Shown here: piece after piece, positions 44,648-53,096 of the stretch | Position numbering within the stretch: the stretch's first letter is position 1 | Layout of the letters: each line of letters begins with the position of its first letter | Source of the DNA: Dryocola sp051307055 | Lineage (GTDB): Bacteria; Pseudomonadota; Gammaproteobacteria; Enterobacterales; Enterobacteriaceae | Direction of reading: 5' to 3' | Length of the DNA stretch: 64,000 nt | Assembly: GCF_051307055.1 (NCBI RefSeq) | Contig: NZ_CP149994.1 | Span: forward strand, 248,001-312,000 | Notes under the pieces: generated by a model | Told to the model about the DNA's origin: nothing | Databases searched by the model: none | The model's input: only the letters and a program-made list of their open reading frames with translations | Position numbers and translations under genes: made by a program

Positions 44648-46005
44648 GGCGAGTCCGCTTCTCACCCAGAAGCTCGTTTGCCCGTACGCTGCTCCTGATC
44701 GTCACTCTGCTGTTCGTCAGCCTGGTGACGACCTACCTCGTGGTGCTCAACTTCGCGATTTTGCCGAGCCTGCAGCAGTTTAATAAAGTCCTCGCCTACG
44801 AAGTCCGTATGCTGATGACCGATAAGCTGCAGCTTGAAGACGGCACGCAGCTGGTGGTGCCGCCGGCTTTTCGTCGTGAGATTTACCGCGAGCTGGGGAT
44901 CTCCCTCTATTCCAACGAGGCGGCGGAAGACGCGGGCCTGCGTTGGGCGCAGCATTATGAATTTTTGAGTCACCAAATGGCGCAGCAGCTGGGCGGCCCG
45001 ACGGAAGTGCGCGTTGAGGTCAACAAAAGCTCGCCCGTTGTATGGCTGAAAACCTGGCTGTCGCCGAATATCTGGGTGCGGGTGCCGCTGACGGAAATTC
45101 ATCAGGGCGATTTCTCGCCGCTGTTCCGCTATACGCTGGCGATTATGCTGCTGGCGATAGGCGGCGCGTGGCTGTTTATCCGCATACAAAACCGGCCGCT
45201 GGTGGATCTGGAACATGCCGCCCTGCAGGTGGGGAAAGGAATTATTCCTCCGCCGCTGCGTGAATATGGTGCTTCGGAGGTGCGCTCTGTTACGCGAGCG
45301 TTCAACCATATGGCGGCGGGCGTTAAGCAGCTGGCGGATGACCGCACGCTGCTGATGGCGGGCGTAAGTCATGACCTGCGCACGCCGCTGACGCGCATTC
45401 GTCTGGCGACGGAAATGATGGGTCAGGAAGACGGCTATCTTGCCGAGTCGATTAATAAAGATATCGAGGAATGTAACGCGATTATCGAGCAGTTTATCGA
45501 CTACCTGCGCACAGGCCAGGAAATGCCGCTGGAAACTGCGGATCTTAACAGCGTGCTGGGCGAAGTGATTGCGGCCGAAAGCGGCTATGAACGCGAGATT
45601 GAGACCGCGCTGCAGGCAGGCGAGCTGCCGGTGAATATTCACCCGCTGTCGATTAAACGCGCCGTGGCCAATATGGTGGTGAACGCGGCTCGTTACGGCA
45701 ATGGCTGGATCAAGGTCAGCAGCGGCGGCGAGCTGAATCGCGCCTGGTTCCAGGTGGAAGATGACGGCCCGGGCATTAAGCCGGAACAGCTTAAACATCT
45801 GTTCCAGCCGTTTGTGCGCGGCGACAGCGCGCGCAGCACCAGCGGCACCGGGCTTGGGCTGGCGATAGTGCAGCGTATTGTCGACAACCATAACGGCATT
45901 CTGGATATTGGCGTTAGCGAGCGGGGCGGTTTGCGGATCAGGGCTTATTTGCCTTTGCCGATTAGCAAAGTCGTCCATCAGGCCAGGGAAAGTAAGCCGG
46001 TCTGA
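44644..46005 (+). CDS. envZ: Osmosensor histidine kinase EnvZ
   Basis: EnvZ is the inner-membrane kinase/phosphatase partner of OmpR. It is 453 aa (450 in E. coli). Membrane helices lie at about residues 15-38 and 160-180, with a periplasmic domain between. A HAMP domain precedes the H-box GVSHDLRTPLTRIRL with phospho-accepting His243. The ATPase domain has N (NMVVNAARYG), G1 (EDDGPGI) and G2 (GTGLGLAIV) boxes. It starts within the ompR stop (ATGA overlap). Confidence 0.97.
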   Translation: MRRVRFSPRSSFARTLLLIVTLLFVSLVTTYLVVLNFAILPSLQQFNKVLAYEVRMLMTDKLQLEDGTQLVVPPAFRREIYRELGISLYSNEAAEDAGLRWAQHYEFLSHQMAQQLGGPTEVRVEVNKSSPVVWLKTWLSPNIWVRVPLTEIHQGDFSPLFRYTLAIMLLAIGGAWLFIRIQNRPLVDLEHAALQVGKGIIPPPLREYGASEVRSVTRAFNHMAAGVKQLADDRTLLMAGVSHDLRTPLTRIRLATEMMGQEDGYLAESINKDIEECNAIIEQFIDYLRTGQEMPLETADLNSVLGEVIAAESGYEREIETALQAGELPVNIHPLSIKRAVANMVVNAARYGNGWIKVSSGGELNRAWFQVEDDGPGIKPEQLKHLFQPFVRGDSARSTSGTGLGLAIVQRIVDNHNGILDIGVSERGGLRIRAYLPLPISKVVHQARESKPV

Positions 46006-46008
46006 CGC

Positions 46009-46040
46009 AAAAAACGAACCCTCCGGGGTTCGTTTTTTTT
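46009..46040. terminator. Bidirectional terminator between envZ and pckA
   Basis: A 7-bp stem (CGAACCC/GGGTTCG, 4-base loop) is flanked by A6 and T8, just after the envZ stop and 25 bases from the pckA stop. It serves both convergent transcripts. Confidence 0.92.
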
Positions 46041-46064
46041 AGCTGTTTTCGAATGGCGAACGAT

Positions 46065-47684
46065 TTAAATCTTAGGCCCTGCGCTCACCAACGCCGCACC
46101 TGCCGGGGTATCGGTATACTTCTCAAAGTTAGAGACAAACAGCTTAGCCAGCTGTCCGGCCTTCTCCTGCCACTGCTCTGGCGAAGCGTAGGTGCTGCGC
46201 GGATCCAGAATGCGGGTATCGACGCCGGCCAGCGCCGTCGGGATCGCCAGGTCAAACATTGGCAGCGTGAAGGTCTCCGCCTCGTCAAGCGAGCCATCCA
46301 GAATCGCATCAATAATCGCGCGCGTATCCTTAATGGAGATACGTTTGCCCGTACCGTTCCAGCCCGTATTAACCAGATAAGCCTGCGCGCCTGCGGCCTG
46401 CATACGCTTCACCAGCACTTCGGCGTACTGAGTCGGATGCAGCGAGAGGAACGCTGCGCCAAAGCAGGCTGAGAAGGTTGGCGTGGGCTCGGTTACGCCG
46501 CGCTCGGTGCCTGCGAGTTTAGCGGTGAAGCCGGACAGGAAGTGGTACTGGGTCTGGTTCGCCGTCAGGCGGGAAACCGGCGGCAGTACGCCAAACGCGT
46601 CCGCGGTCAGGAAGATAACCTTGGTGGCGTGACCCGCTTTGGAGACTGGCTTGACGATATTGTCGATATGATAAATCGGGTACGAGACGCGGGTGTTTTC
46701 AGTTTTTGAGCTGTCGTCGAAGTCGATGGAGCCGTCTGCCCGTACGGTGACGTTTTCCAGCAGCGCATCGCGGCGAATCGCGTGGAAGATATCCGGTTCG
46801 GCTTCTTCAGACAGGCGAATGGTCTTCGCATAGCAGCCGCCTTCGAAGTTAAATACCCCGTCGTCATCCCAGCCGTGTTCGTCATCGCCAATCAGGCGGC
46901 GTTTGGGATCGGTGGAAAGGGTGGTTTTACCGGTGCCAGACAGGCCAAAGAACACGGCGACATCGCCCGCTTCGCCGACGTTAGCCGAGCAGTGCATCGA
47001 AGCAATGCCCTTTAGCGGCAGCAGATAGTTCATGATGGAGAACATCCCTTTCTTCATTTCGCCGCCGTACCAGGTGCCGCCAATAAGCTGCATCCGTTCG
47101 GTAAGGTTAAAGGCGATGAAGTTTTCGGAGTTCAGCCCTTGTTCCTGCCAGTTTGGGTTGGTGCATTTGGCGCCGTTCATCACCACAAAGTCGGGTTCGA
47201 ATGTTTCCAGCTCTTCTTCGGTTGGGCGGATAAACATGTTCTTAACGAAATGGGCCTGCCAGGCCACTTCGGTAATAAAACGTACCGAAAGACGGGTATC
47301 TGCATTGGCGCCGCAGAACGCGTCGACGATGAACAGGCGTTTGCCTGAGAGCTGCCGGGTGACGAGACCTTTAAGGCTTTGCCAGGTCTCCTCTGAGAGG
47401 GGTTTGTTGTCGTTCCTGCCTTTGCCGTTATCCGCCCACCAGAGCGTGTCACGGGTAGTATCGTCACGAACTATGTACTTATCTTTCGGTGAGCGTCCGG
47501 TAAAGATGCCGGTATCGACGGCGACGGCGCCGAGGTTGGTTTCTACGCCACGTTCAAAGCCTTCCAGACTGGGATCAAGCTCTTCGCGATACAGAGTGTC
47601 GTAATCGGGGTTATAAAGCACTTCACTCACATCGTTAATACCATAAGCCTTGAGATCCTGCGGGGTTATACCTTTAACTCGCAT
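46065..47684 (-). CDS. pckA: Phosphoenolpyruvate carboxykinase (ATP)
   Basis: PckA converts oxaloacetate and ATP to phosphoenolpyruvate, the first step of gluconeogenesis from TCA intermediates. It is 539 aa (540 in E. coli). The kinase P-loop is GLSGTGKTTLS, with the substrate/metal segment LIGDDEHGWDDDGVFNFEGG and the TRSPKDKYIV-type region GRSPKDKYIV near the N terminus. A perfect CRP site lies upstream, in line with catabolite repression. In E. coli yhgE lies between it and hslO; here nothing does. Confidence 0.98.
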   Translation of the reverse strand: MRVKGITPQDLKAYGINDVSEVLYNPDYDTLYREELDPSLEGFERGVETNLGAVAVDTGIFTGRSPKDKYIVRDDTTRDTLWWADNGKGRNDNKPLSEETWQSLKGLVTRQLSGKRLFIVDAFCGANADTRLSVRFITEVAWQAHFVKNMFIRPTEEELETFEPDFVVMNGAKCTNPNWQEQGLNSENFIAFNLTERMQLIGGTWYGGEMKKGMFSIMNYLLPLKGIASMHCSANVGEAGDVAVFFGLSGTGKTTLSTDPKRRLIGDDEHGWDDDGVFNFEGGCYAKTIRLSEEAEPDIFHAIRRDALLENVTVRADGSIDFDDSSKTENTRVSYPIYHIDNIVKPVSKAGHATKVIFLTADAFGVLPPVSRLTANQTQYHFLSGFTAKLAGTERGVTEPTPTFSACFGAAFLSLHPTQYAEVLVKRMQAAGAQAYLVNTGWNGTGKRISIKDTRAIIDAILDGSLDEAETFTLPMFDLAIPTALAGVDTRILDPRSTYASPEQWQEKAGQLAKLFVSNFEKYTDTPAGAALVSAGPKI

Positions 47685-47985
47685 GTCACTGCTCCTTAGC
47701 CAATTTGTACTACCTGAGATTGTAGGGTTGTTTATTGCTTGTTAACCGCGACCAAACTCATAGATTTGAGCATCCAACGCAAATCAGGGCAGCGGAAAAC
47801 GCTGTGAAGCTGGTCACAACGGGGTGAGAGTATGGCAGGGATTGGTAATACGTCGGGTTAAATCTTCCGAATATGTTAAAACTCAGTGTAATAAACGGAA
47901 GCGATGTGATCGAGAGCGCGTTTGTAAGAAAGAGAATGAAAAACCGGAGCGGATAAGCGCGAGCGCCGTCCGCCCCGGGGAGAAA
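47685..47985. other. pckA promoter region
   Basis: Apart from the CRP site, I see no gene in this 301-bp stretch. An open frame from 47824 on the plus strand runs antisense into hslO and has no family features. Confidence 0.5.
47800..47821 (-). promoter_or_regulatory. CRP site upstream of pckA
   Basis: TGTGA AGCTGG TCACA (47803-47818) is a perfect match to the CRP core consensus, about 120 bp upstream of the pckA start. pckA is a gluconeogenic gene repressed by glucose in E. coli, so cAMP-CRP activation is the expected control. Confidence 0.8.
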
Positions 47986-48864
47986 TCAATGGAGCTGGGG
48001 ATCCGCCGGGGAGGCGTTGTTACGAATGGCGGCGATGTCCATCGCATCGAACAGGTAGTGGCTGCCGCAGTAATCACAGTTCATGTCGATTTCGCCCTCT
48101 TCGGCGATGATGCTGTCCACTTCTTCGTCCGGCAGGGTTTTCAGCGCGTCGGCACAGCGTTCGCGGGAGCAGGTGCACTTGAACTCAACGGCCTGCGGAT
48201 CGTAGAGCGTCACCTCTTCTTCGTGATACAGGCGCCACAGCACGTCGTTGGCCTGCAGCGTAAGCAGCTCTTCTGCGGTAATGGTTTCCGTCAGCGCGGC
48301 CAGGTGCGTGAAGTCATCAGCCTGTGCATTTTGCGCAGGTAAAACCTGCAGCAGCATGCCGCCCGCGGCCGCCTTGCCTTCAACGTCGCCGGTACGGATA
48401 AACAGACGCGTAGGCAGCTGTTCGGAACGCAGGAAGTAATCCTCCAGGCAGTCGGCCAGCGTATCGCCTTCCAGGCCCACAACGCCCTGATAGCGTTCGC
48501 CTTCATTCGGCGTGATGGTGATAACCAGATAACCGTTGCCAACCAGGGTTTTCAAATCAGCATCAGCAGGAATATCGCCCTGAACGCGAGCCACGCCGCG
48601 CATTTGCTGTTTATTGTTGCCGTTGATCACAGCGAGGGTCATCGGGCCGTCGCCCTGTAGTTGGACGGTGATATCGCCGTCAAACTTCAGGGTTGCCGTC
48701 AGCAGGCTAGTCGCGACCAGCAGTTCGCCGAGAATTTTTTTCACCGGCTGCGGATAGTCATGGTTTTCCATGATCTGCTGCCAGGTTTCGGATACCGTTA
48801 CCAGTTCGCCGCGCACGGCATAGTTTTCAAACAGGTAGCGATGGAGTTGGTCGTGTTGAGCCAT
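47986..48864 (-). CDS. hslO: Redox-regulated chaperone Hsp33
   Basis: Hsp33 is a holdase activated by oxidative unfolding. It is 292 aa, equal to E. coli. The C-terminal zinc-binding switch has CTCSRERC and CDYCGSHY, giving the four zinc-ligand cysteines. The N terminus (DQLHRYLFENYAVRGELV) is typical. It lies downstream of hslR in the yrfG-hslR-hslO cluster; yrfG and hslR overlap by 4 bases and hslO follows 24 bases later, so the three are likely one operon. Confidence 0.97.
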   Translation of the reverse strand: MAQHDQLHRYLFENYAVRGELVTVSETWQQIMENHDYPQPVKKILGELLVATSLLTATLKFDGDITVQLQGDGPMTLAVINGNNKQQMRGVARVQGDIPADADLKTLVGNGYLVITITPNEGERYQGVVGLEGDTLADCLEDYFLRSEQLPTRLFIRTGDVEGKAAAGGMLLQVLPAQNAQADDFTHLAALTETITAEELLTLQANDVLWRLYHEEEVTLYDPQAVEFKCTCSRERCADALKTLPDEEVDSIIAEEGEIDMNCDYCGSHYLFDAMDIAAIRNNASPADPQLH

Positions 48865-48888
48865 AGTTTTCTCTCAGTCAGGCGGCAG

Positions 48889-49290
48889 CTAGTCGTTGCC
48901 ACCGTGTTTAAATTTCATCAGATCCCGGCGTTCTTTTTTATCCGGGCGACGGTCCGGGTGCGGCATGGTCAGCGAGTTCATCTTGCGTGACAGCGCCATT
49001 TTTTCCCGTTTTTCGATGCTTTCCGCCGTCTCTGCATAAAGCTGCATCGCCTCCGTTGCCGGACGACGCTGCTCGGTTATGCCAAGCACTTTAACCGTCC
49101 GTTCATCATTGCCCTGGCGCAGCGTCAGCATGGCGTTCAGCTCAACGATTTTGCTGGGCTTGCTGCGCTGGCCGTTGTAATGCACTTTGCCGCCCTCAAT
49201 CATTTCCCGGGCCACGGCGCGAGTTTTGTAAAAGCGTGCGGCCCAAAGCCATTTGTCGAGGCGTACGCCTGCGGACGGTTTCTCTTTCAT
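48889..49290 (-). CDS. hslR: Ribosome-associated heat shock protein Hsp15
   Basis: Hsp15 is an S4-domain RNA-binding protein that recycles 50S subunits carrying stalled peptidyl-tRNA. It is 133 aa, as in E. coli. The S4 fold is seen at residues 8-55 (VRLDKWLWAARFYKTRAVAR, then GKVHYNGQRSKPS), followed by a basic tail. Its start overlaps the end of yrfG. Confidence 0.97.
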   Translation of the reverse strand: MKEKPSAGVRLDKWLWAARFYKTRAVAREMIEGGKVHYNGQRSKPSKIVELNAMLTLRQGNDERTVKVLGITEQRRPATEAMQLYAETAESIEKREKMALSRKMNSLTMPHPDRRPDKKERRDLMKFKHGGND

Positions 49291-49970
49291 CGCGGCTCCT
49301 TAACCCGAAGCGAGGGGATGAGGTGACGATAGTCGTTCAACGCGGGATGACGCAGATAGATTTTGTCCGCCATGCCGGAATCCGGATTGGTGACGCCCAG
49401 GCAGTAGCGAATACCAAACTTTGCCGCTGCATCCAGAATCGGCTCGCTGTCATCGATAAATACGGTTCTTGCTTCGTCCAGCCCCGTATGCGCCGCTACA
49501 GCCTGCCACAACCGTTGATCTTCTTTCGGATAACCAAATGTGTGGGTGGAAAGCAATAAATCAAGGTGCTGCGCTAAACCGGTGTGTTCAAGTTTTACCG
49601 CCAGGTTATAAGGATGCGCGTTTGTCAGCAGTATTCGCCGTTTACCGCAGGCTTTTAACGCATCGAGGAACGGGGCGGTATCTTCACGCAGTACGGCATT
49701 TGGCCCCTGAGCGGTGGTCATGGCGCAAATATCCAGCCCAAGCCGGTCGCTCCAGTAATCCAGACAGTACCAGTTTAGCGTATGTTGCACGGCATGATAT
49801 TCACTGGCAATCAACCGGTGGGCTTCATCCAGTGGGATGCCGCGCTCAAGGCTTACGGTTTCAGGAACCAGCTTCTGCCAGAAGTGGGTATCGAAGGCGA
49901 GATCCAGCAGCGTGCCGTCCATATCGAGCAAAACGGTGTCGACATCCTGCCAGGCAATATCAATATGCAT
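49287..49970 (-). CDS. yrfG: GMP/IMP nucleotidase, HAD family
   Basis: YrfG is a HAD-like phosphatase; the E. coli protein hydrolyses purine nucleotides such as GMP and IMP. It is 227 aa (222 in E. coli), from MHIDIAWQDVDTVLLDMDGT. HAD motif I is DMDGTLLDL, motif II is LLTNAH, and the later acidic motif is FIDDSEPILDAA. It is first of the yrfG-hslR-hslO group. Confidence 0.93.
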   Translation of the reverse strand: MHIDIAWQDVDTVLLDMDGTLLDLAFDTHFWQKLVPETVSLERGIPLDEAHRLIASEYHAVQHTLNWYCLDYWSDRLGLDICAMTTAQGPNAVLREDTAPFLDALKACGKRRILLTNAHPYNLAVKLEHTGLAQHLDLLLSTHTFGYPKEDQRLWQAVAAHTGLDEARTVFIDDSEPILDAAAKFGIRYCLGVTNPDSGMADKIYLRHPALNDYRHLIPSLRVKEPR

Positions 49971-50028
49971 GGGTTAAACCTGAGTGGGAGAGAACTACGC
50001 GACAGGTTAGCACACTGCCGCGTGAAGT

Positions 50029-52170
50029 TTAGAACAGCGAACGTACCGCGGGGAGCGGCGCTAAAGACGGATTCATGCAGCTTTCATAGTACTGCTGAAT
50101 CTGCGCCAGGCGGTTACGGCTGCGGCGATAGCGGCGCAGCGCAAGCATACCGTTTACCGCAAGGCTTACCAGCATGCTGAGGAGCAGCAACGTTGTGGCG
50201 ATATAGCGCCAGAGGCTGCTGCTGTCCGGAATGCGGTGCAATGTGACATGCTGGGTGCCGTTCGCATCGAAGCTAAGGCCGGTGATAATGCCTTCGGCGC
50301 TGAATGGCGTCTGAAGCAGCATATCGGCAAGACGCTGGAACTCACCCCATTGCTGCTGGGCCGGATAGTCGTACAGCGAAACCGGCGGCAGCGGCTGATC
50401 GACCAGATCGCTTCCTTCATCGCTGATAATGATAAACCCGCCGGGCGCCGGACTGTTGAGCTTCTGCGCCGCGCGGGAGGTTTCACGGATGAAGAACGGG
50501 GCGGTGGATGTGGTCACCAGATTGTCGAGCGATTCGGCGCTGACCGGGCGCAGCAGGACGTTTACGCCGTCGAGTTTGCCCGAATCGGCTCGTTTGATCA
50601 GAGAATCCCAGTCTTTGGTATTACCAAGGTTAATCAGCGCGTTTTTCAGCCGCACGCATTCGTCATCGGACGTACAAAGCGCCTGAGTTTTTTGTACGAT
50701 ACCGGCAAAATCGTCCAGCAGCACCATCCCCGATTTCTGAATAGCGGTTCTTAACTGCGGATTTACCTTTGAGTCGTCTTCCGTTTGCGGGTGGATTTGG
50801 CCGCTTACGGCCTGAATCAGGGCGATGGCTTTATCCATAATATCTGATTCCGGCAGCGGTAACGGGCGTGCGGTATTCCAGATAATCTGCGAGCAGTCAA
50901 ACGGCGTAAAAGGGTAGTTCTGTTTGGCCGCGTAGGCGCCTGGCAAATGGATATTGCACATGCCGGTACCTTTAACGCGTAGCGTATCGCCGACGCGCAG
51001 CGTGGTTTTATCCAAATCTGCAACGCTTGTGGCTTCGATGGACTGCGCGCCTTTCAGCCAGGAGATGCTTAACTTAAGCGGCATCTCAAGCGGAACCCAG
51101 ATAGTCAGCATTAACAGCACCATCAGCGCGCCGGTGGCGATCACCAGATTGCGCACCCAGTGCTGGATAGGGAAATTTTTGACCTCATCATGCAGCGACA
51201 GAAAACGTCCCTGGCGCACGACGTTGCGGTCCAGATAGATATCGATATCGGTTTCCTGTCCCAGATCCTGCGCCACGTAGGGCTGCCAGTGCGGGGGGTA
51301 AACCAGATCGATAATGCCCAGCGAGATGTTGTTGATCTGCTCCTGGTTAGACTCGCCAAATAATCCCCAGCGCTTCGGCGTGCCCCGCAGACAGTGTATT
51401 TCGCGTAGCGTATTTTTTGCCGGCGGCGCGAACAGCCCCCACAGGCTTGCCGCCAGCAGCATAACTGCGCCTCCCAGCAGCCACGGCAGCACCACGGGAG
51501 GGCTGACCAGGCAAAGAAACAGCATCACGAAGGCGACGCACATAAGAATGGCTTCGCGCAGCCCATCCGGACGGCTCAGTGCGGCTTCTTCAGGCGTCTC
51601 CTGGCGAATATTCAGCAGTTCGATTTGCTCGCTTTCTTCACCGCGAATGGATGCCTGGCTGCCGGTGGTGCGTTCCAGCGCAAAGCCCCGGCTTTCGCTG
51701 TTATCTTCATTTAGCGTGTGGCCGTTAAGCGAGATCACCAGCGGGACGGTTTCAGTACGGATCAGCTCAACGTTATTGTCGTTAGTGATGTACTGCTCCC
51801 AGAAAGGCGGCAGATGAACTTCAACAGAATCAAGGTAGTAGCGCCATTTATTGGCATCGTCAGTCGTCAGGCCGTAGCGGGTGATGGAGCGGGTCAGAGA
51901 AAGAACCGTATTACTTTGCGCATTGAGGACCAGCCTTACCGGCGCGGTACTGGCGCCAGAAGGGCCGACGATATCCTGCGTACGGGTTAGCGTCTCAATG
52001 TAGTTTTCAATAGCCGAGCGTTCTTCGGCGGTTAACTTGCGCGAAGTTGCTCCGGTAAACGATTGAGCGTGCGGCACACGGGCACGCAGCCTCAGGCTGC
52101 GCCAGACCAACCATCCGGCAATCAATACGCAGGCCAGCATAGCAGCTAAAAGAAGTAATAAGGTGCTCAT
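50029..52170 (-). CDS. igaA: Inner-membrane Rcs inhibitor IgaA (YrfF)
   Basis: IgaA is an essential-type inner-membrane protein that restrains the Rcs phosphorelay. It is 713 aa (711 in E. coli). Helices are seen near the N terminus (LLLLLAAMLACVLIAGWLVW), at about 205-245 as two closely spaced helices, near 340-360, and near the C terminus (LLLLSMLVSLAVNGMLAL). A large periplasmic part lies between the last two. Because the accessory island carries RcsB-like regulators, Rcs control by this protein may matter for it; that is inference. Confidence 0.95.
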   Translation of the reverse strand: MSTLLLLLAAMLACVLIAGWLVWRSLRLRARVPHAQSFTGATSRKLTAEERSAIENYIETLTRTQDIVGPSGASTAPVRLVLNAQSNTVLSLTRSITRYGLTTDDANKWRYYLDSVEVHLPPFWEQYITNDNNVELIRTETVPLVISLNGHTLNEDNSESRGFALERTTGSQASIRGEESEQIELLNIRQETPEEAALSRPDGLREAILMCVAFVMLFLCLVSPPVVLPWLLGGAVMLLAASLWGLFAPPAKNTLREIHCLRGTPKRWGLFGESNQEQINNISLGIIDLVYPPHWQPYVAQDLGQETDIDIYLDRNVVRQGRFLSLHDEVKNFPIQHWVRNLVIATGALMVLLMLTIWVPLEMPLKLSISWLKGAQSIEATSVADLDKTTLRVGDTLRVKGTGMCNIHLPGAYAAKQNYPFTPFDCSQIIWNTARPLPLPESDIMDKAIALIQAVSGQIHPQTEDDSKVNPQLRTAIQKSGMVLLDDFAGIVQKTQALCTSDDECVRLKNALINLGNTKDWDSLIKRADSGKLDGVNVLLRPVSAESLDNLVTTSTAPFFIRETSRAAQKLNSPAPGGFIIISDEGSDLVDQPLPPVSLYDYPAQQQWGEFQRLADMLLQTPFSAEGIITGLSFDANGTQHVTLHRIPDSSSLWRYIATTLLLLSMLVSLAVNGMLALRRYRRSRNRLAQIQQYYESCMNPSLAPLPAVRSLF

Positions 52171-52496
52171 GCTTTCCCCATCAAATAATCGTTTTCTTAT
52201 TCAAGCGCAGCAAATTGCACCCCTGAAAAAATGTTATGGGTGTAAGAGTTGTTATCGGCAGGTATGAACAAGAACTTGAGACATATTTATAAGGGCACAT
52301 CCTGCGGTAAAGTGATGTTAGCAAAGCGACTTCCTGGTAAATATCAGCAAATTCCTATTTCAAAGCCCTCTGTTGATATATAGGCCGGACGCGATGTGGA
52401 AGTTACAAAAATGTAAATAATAACCAATGTGCATTGCGCGAGATGTGCGGCATACCGCACAATAGCGCTCTGTCTTCACTGTCAAATCCAGCCACG
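52171..52496. other. igaA-nudE divergent promoter region
   Basis: No gene is visible in this 326-bp gap; it should hold the promoters of both genes. I could not assign operators. Confidence 0.45.
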
Positions 52497-53057
52497 ATGA
52501 GCAAATCCTTACAAAAACCGACTATTTTACATGTGGAAACCGTGGCCCGTTCACGTCTGTTTAATGTCGAAACGGTGGACCTGGAGTTTAGCAACGGCGT
52601 GCGGCGCGTCTATGAACGTATGCGCCCCTCTTCCCGGGAAGCGGTAATGATAATCCCCATTGTGGACGATCATGTGATCCTGATCCGTGAATACGCCGTG
52701 GGCACAGAATCTTATGAGCTTGGCTTTTCTAAAGGATTAATCGATCCGGGGGAAACCGTGTTTGAAGCGGCGAACCGCGAGCTGAAGGAAGAGGTCGGCT
52801 TCGGTGCAAATGAGCTGACCTTCCTTAAAAAGCTCACCATGGCGCCCTCTTATTTCTCCAGCAAAATGAATATCGTGGTTGCTGAAAATCTCTATCCTGA
52901 GTCTCTGGAAGGTGACGAGCCGGAAGAGCTGCCGCAGGTTCGCTGGCCGCTGGCGTCGCTAATGGATTTGCTGGATGAGGACGATTTCAGCGAGGCGCGT
53001 AACGTCAGCGCGCTGTTCCTGGTCAGGGAATGGCTAAAAGAGCAGGGACGTTTATAG
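52497..53057 (+). CDS. nudE: ADP compounds hydrolase NudE
   Basis: NudE is a Nudix hydrolase acting on ADP-ribose, NADH and Ap3A. The start at 52497 (MSKSLQKPTIL) gives 186 aa, the same as E. coli. The Nudix box GLIDPGETVFEAANRELKEE, then VGF, fits GX5EX7REUXEEXGU. The frame is open 21 codons upstream, but those are not conserved. A strong bidirectional terminator follows. Confidence 0.96.
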   Translation: MSKSLQKPTILHVETVARSRLFNVETVDLEFSNGVRRVYERMRPSSREAVMIIPIVDDHVILIREYAVGTESYELGFSKGLIDPGETVFEAANRELKEEVGFGANELTFLKKLTMAPSYFSSKMNIVVAENLYPESLEGDEPEELPQVRWPLASLMDLLDEDDFSEARNVSALFLVREWLKEQGRL

Positions 53058-53064
53058 CATGCAT

Positions 53065-53095
53065 AAAAAAAGCCCTTCTTTTGAAGGGCTTTTTT
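53065..53095. terminator. Bidirectional terminator between nudE and mrcA
   Basis: The stem AGCCCTTC/GAAGGGCT (53071-53078 and 53083-53090) with a TTTT loop is flanked by A6 and T5. It lies 7 bases after the nudE stop and just before the mrcA stop, so it ends both convergent transcripts. Confidence 0.92.
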
Positions 53096-53096
53096 A

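Noticed and set aside
44662..45978. 438-codon open frame on the minus strand opposite envZ
   Set aside because: envZ has every kinase motif in the sense frame; the antisense frame is His/Gln/Arg-rich with no recognisable domain.
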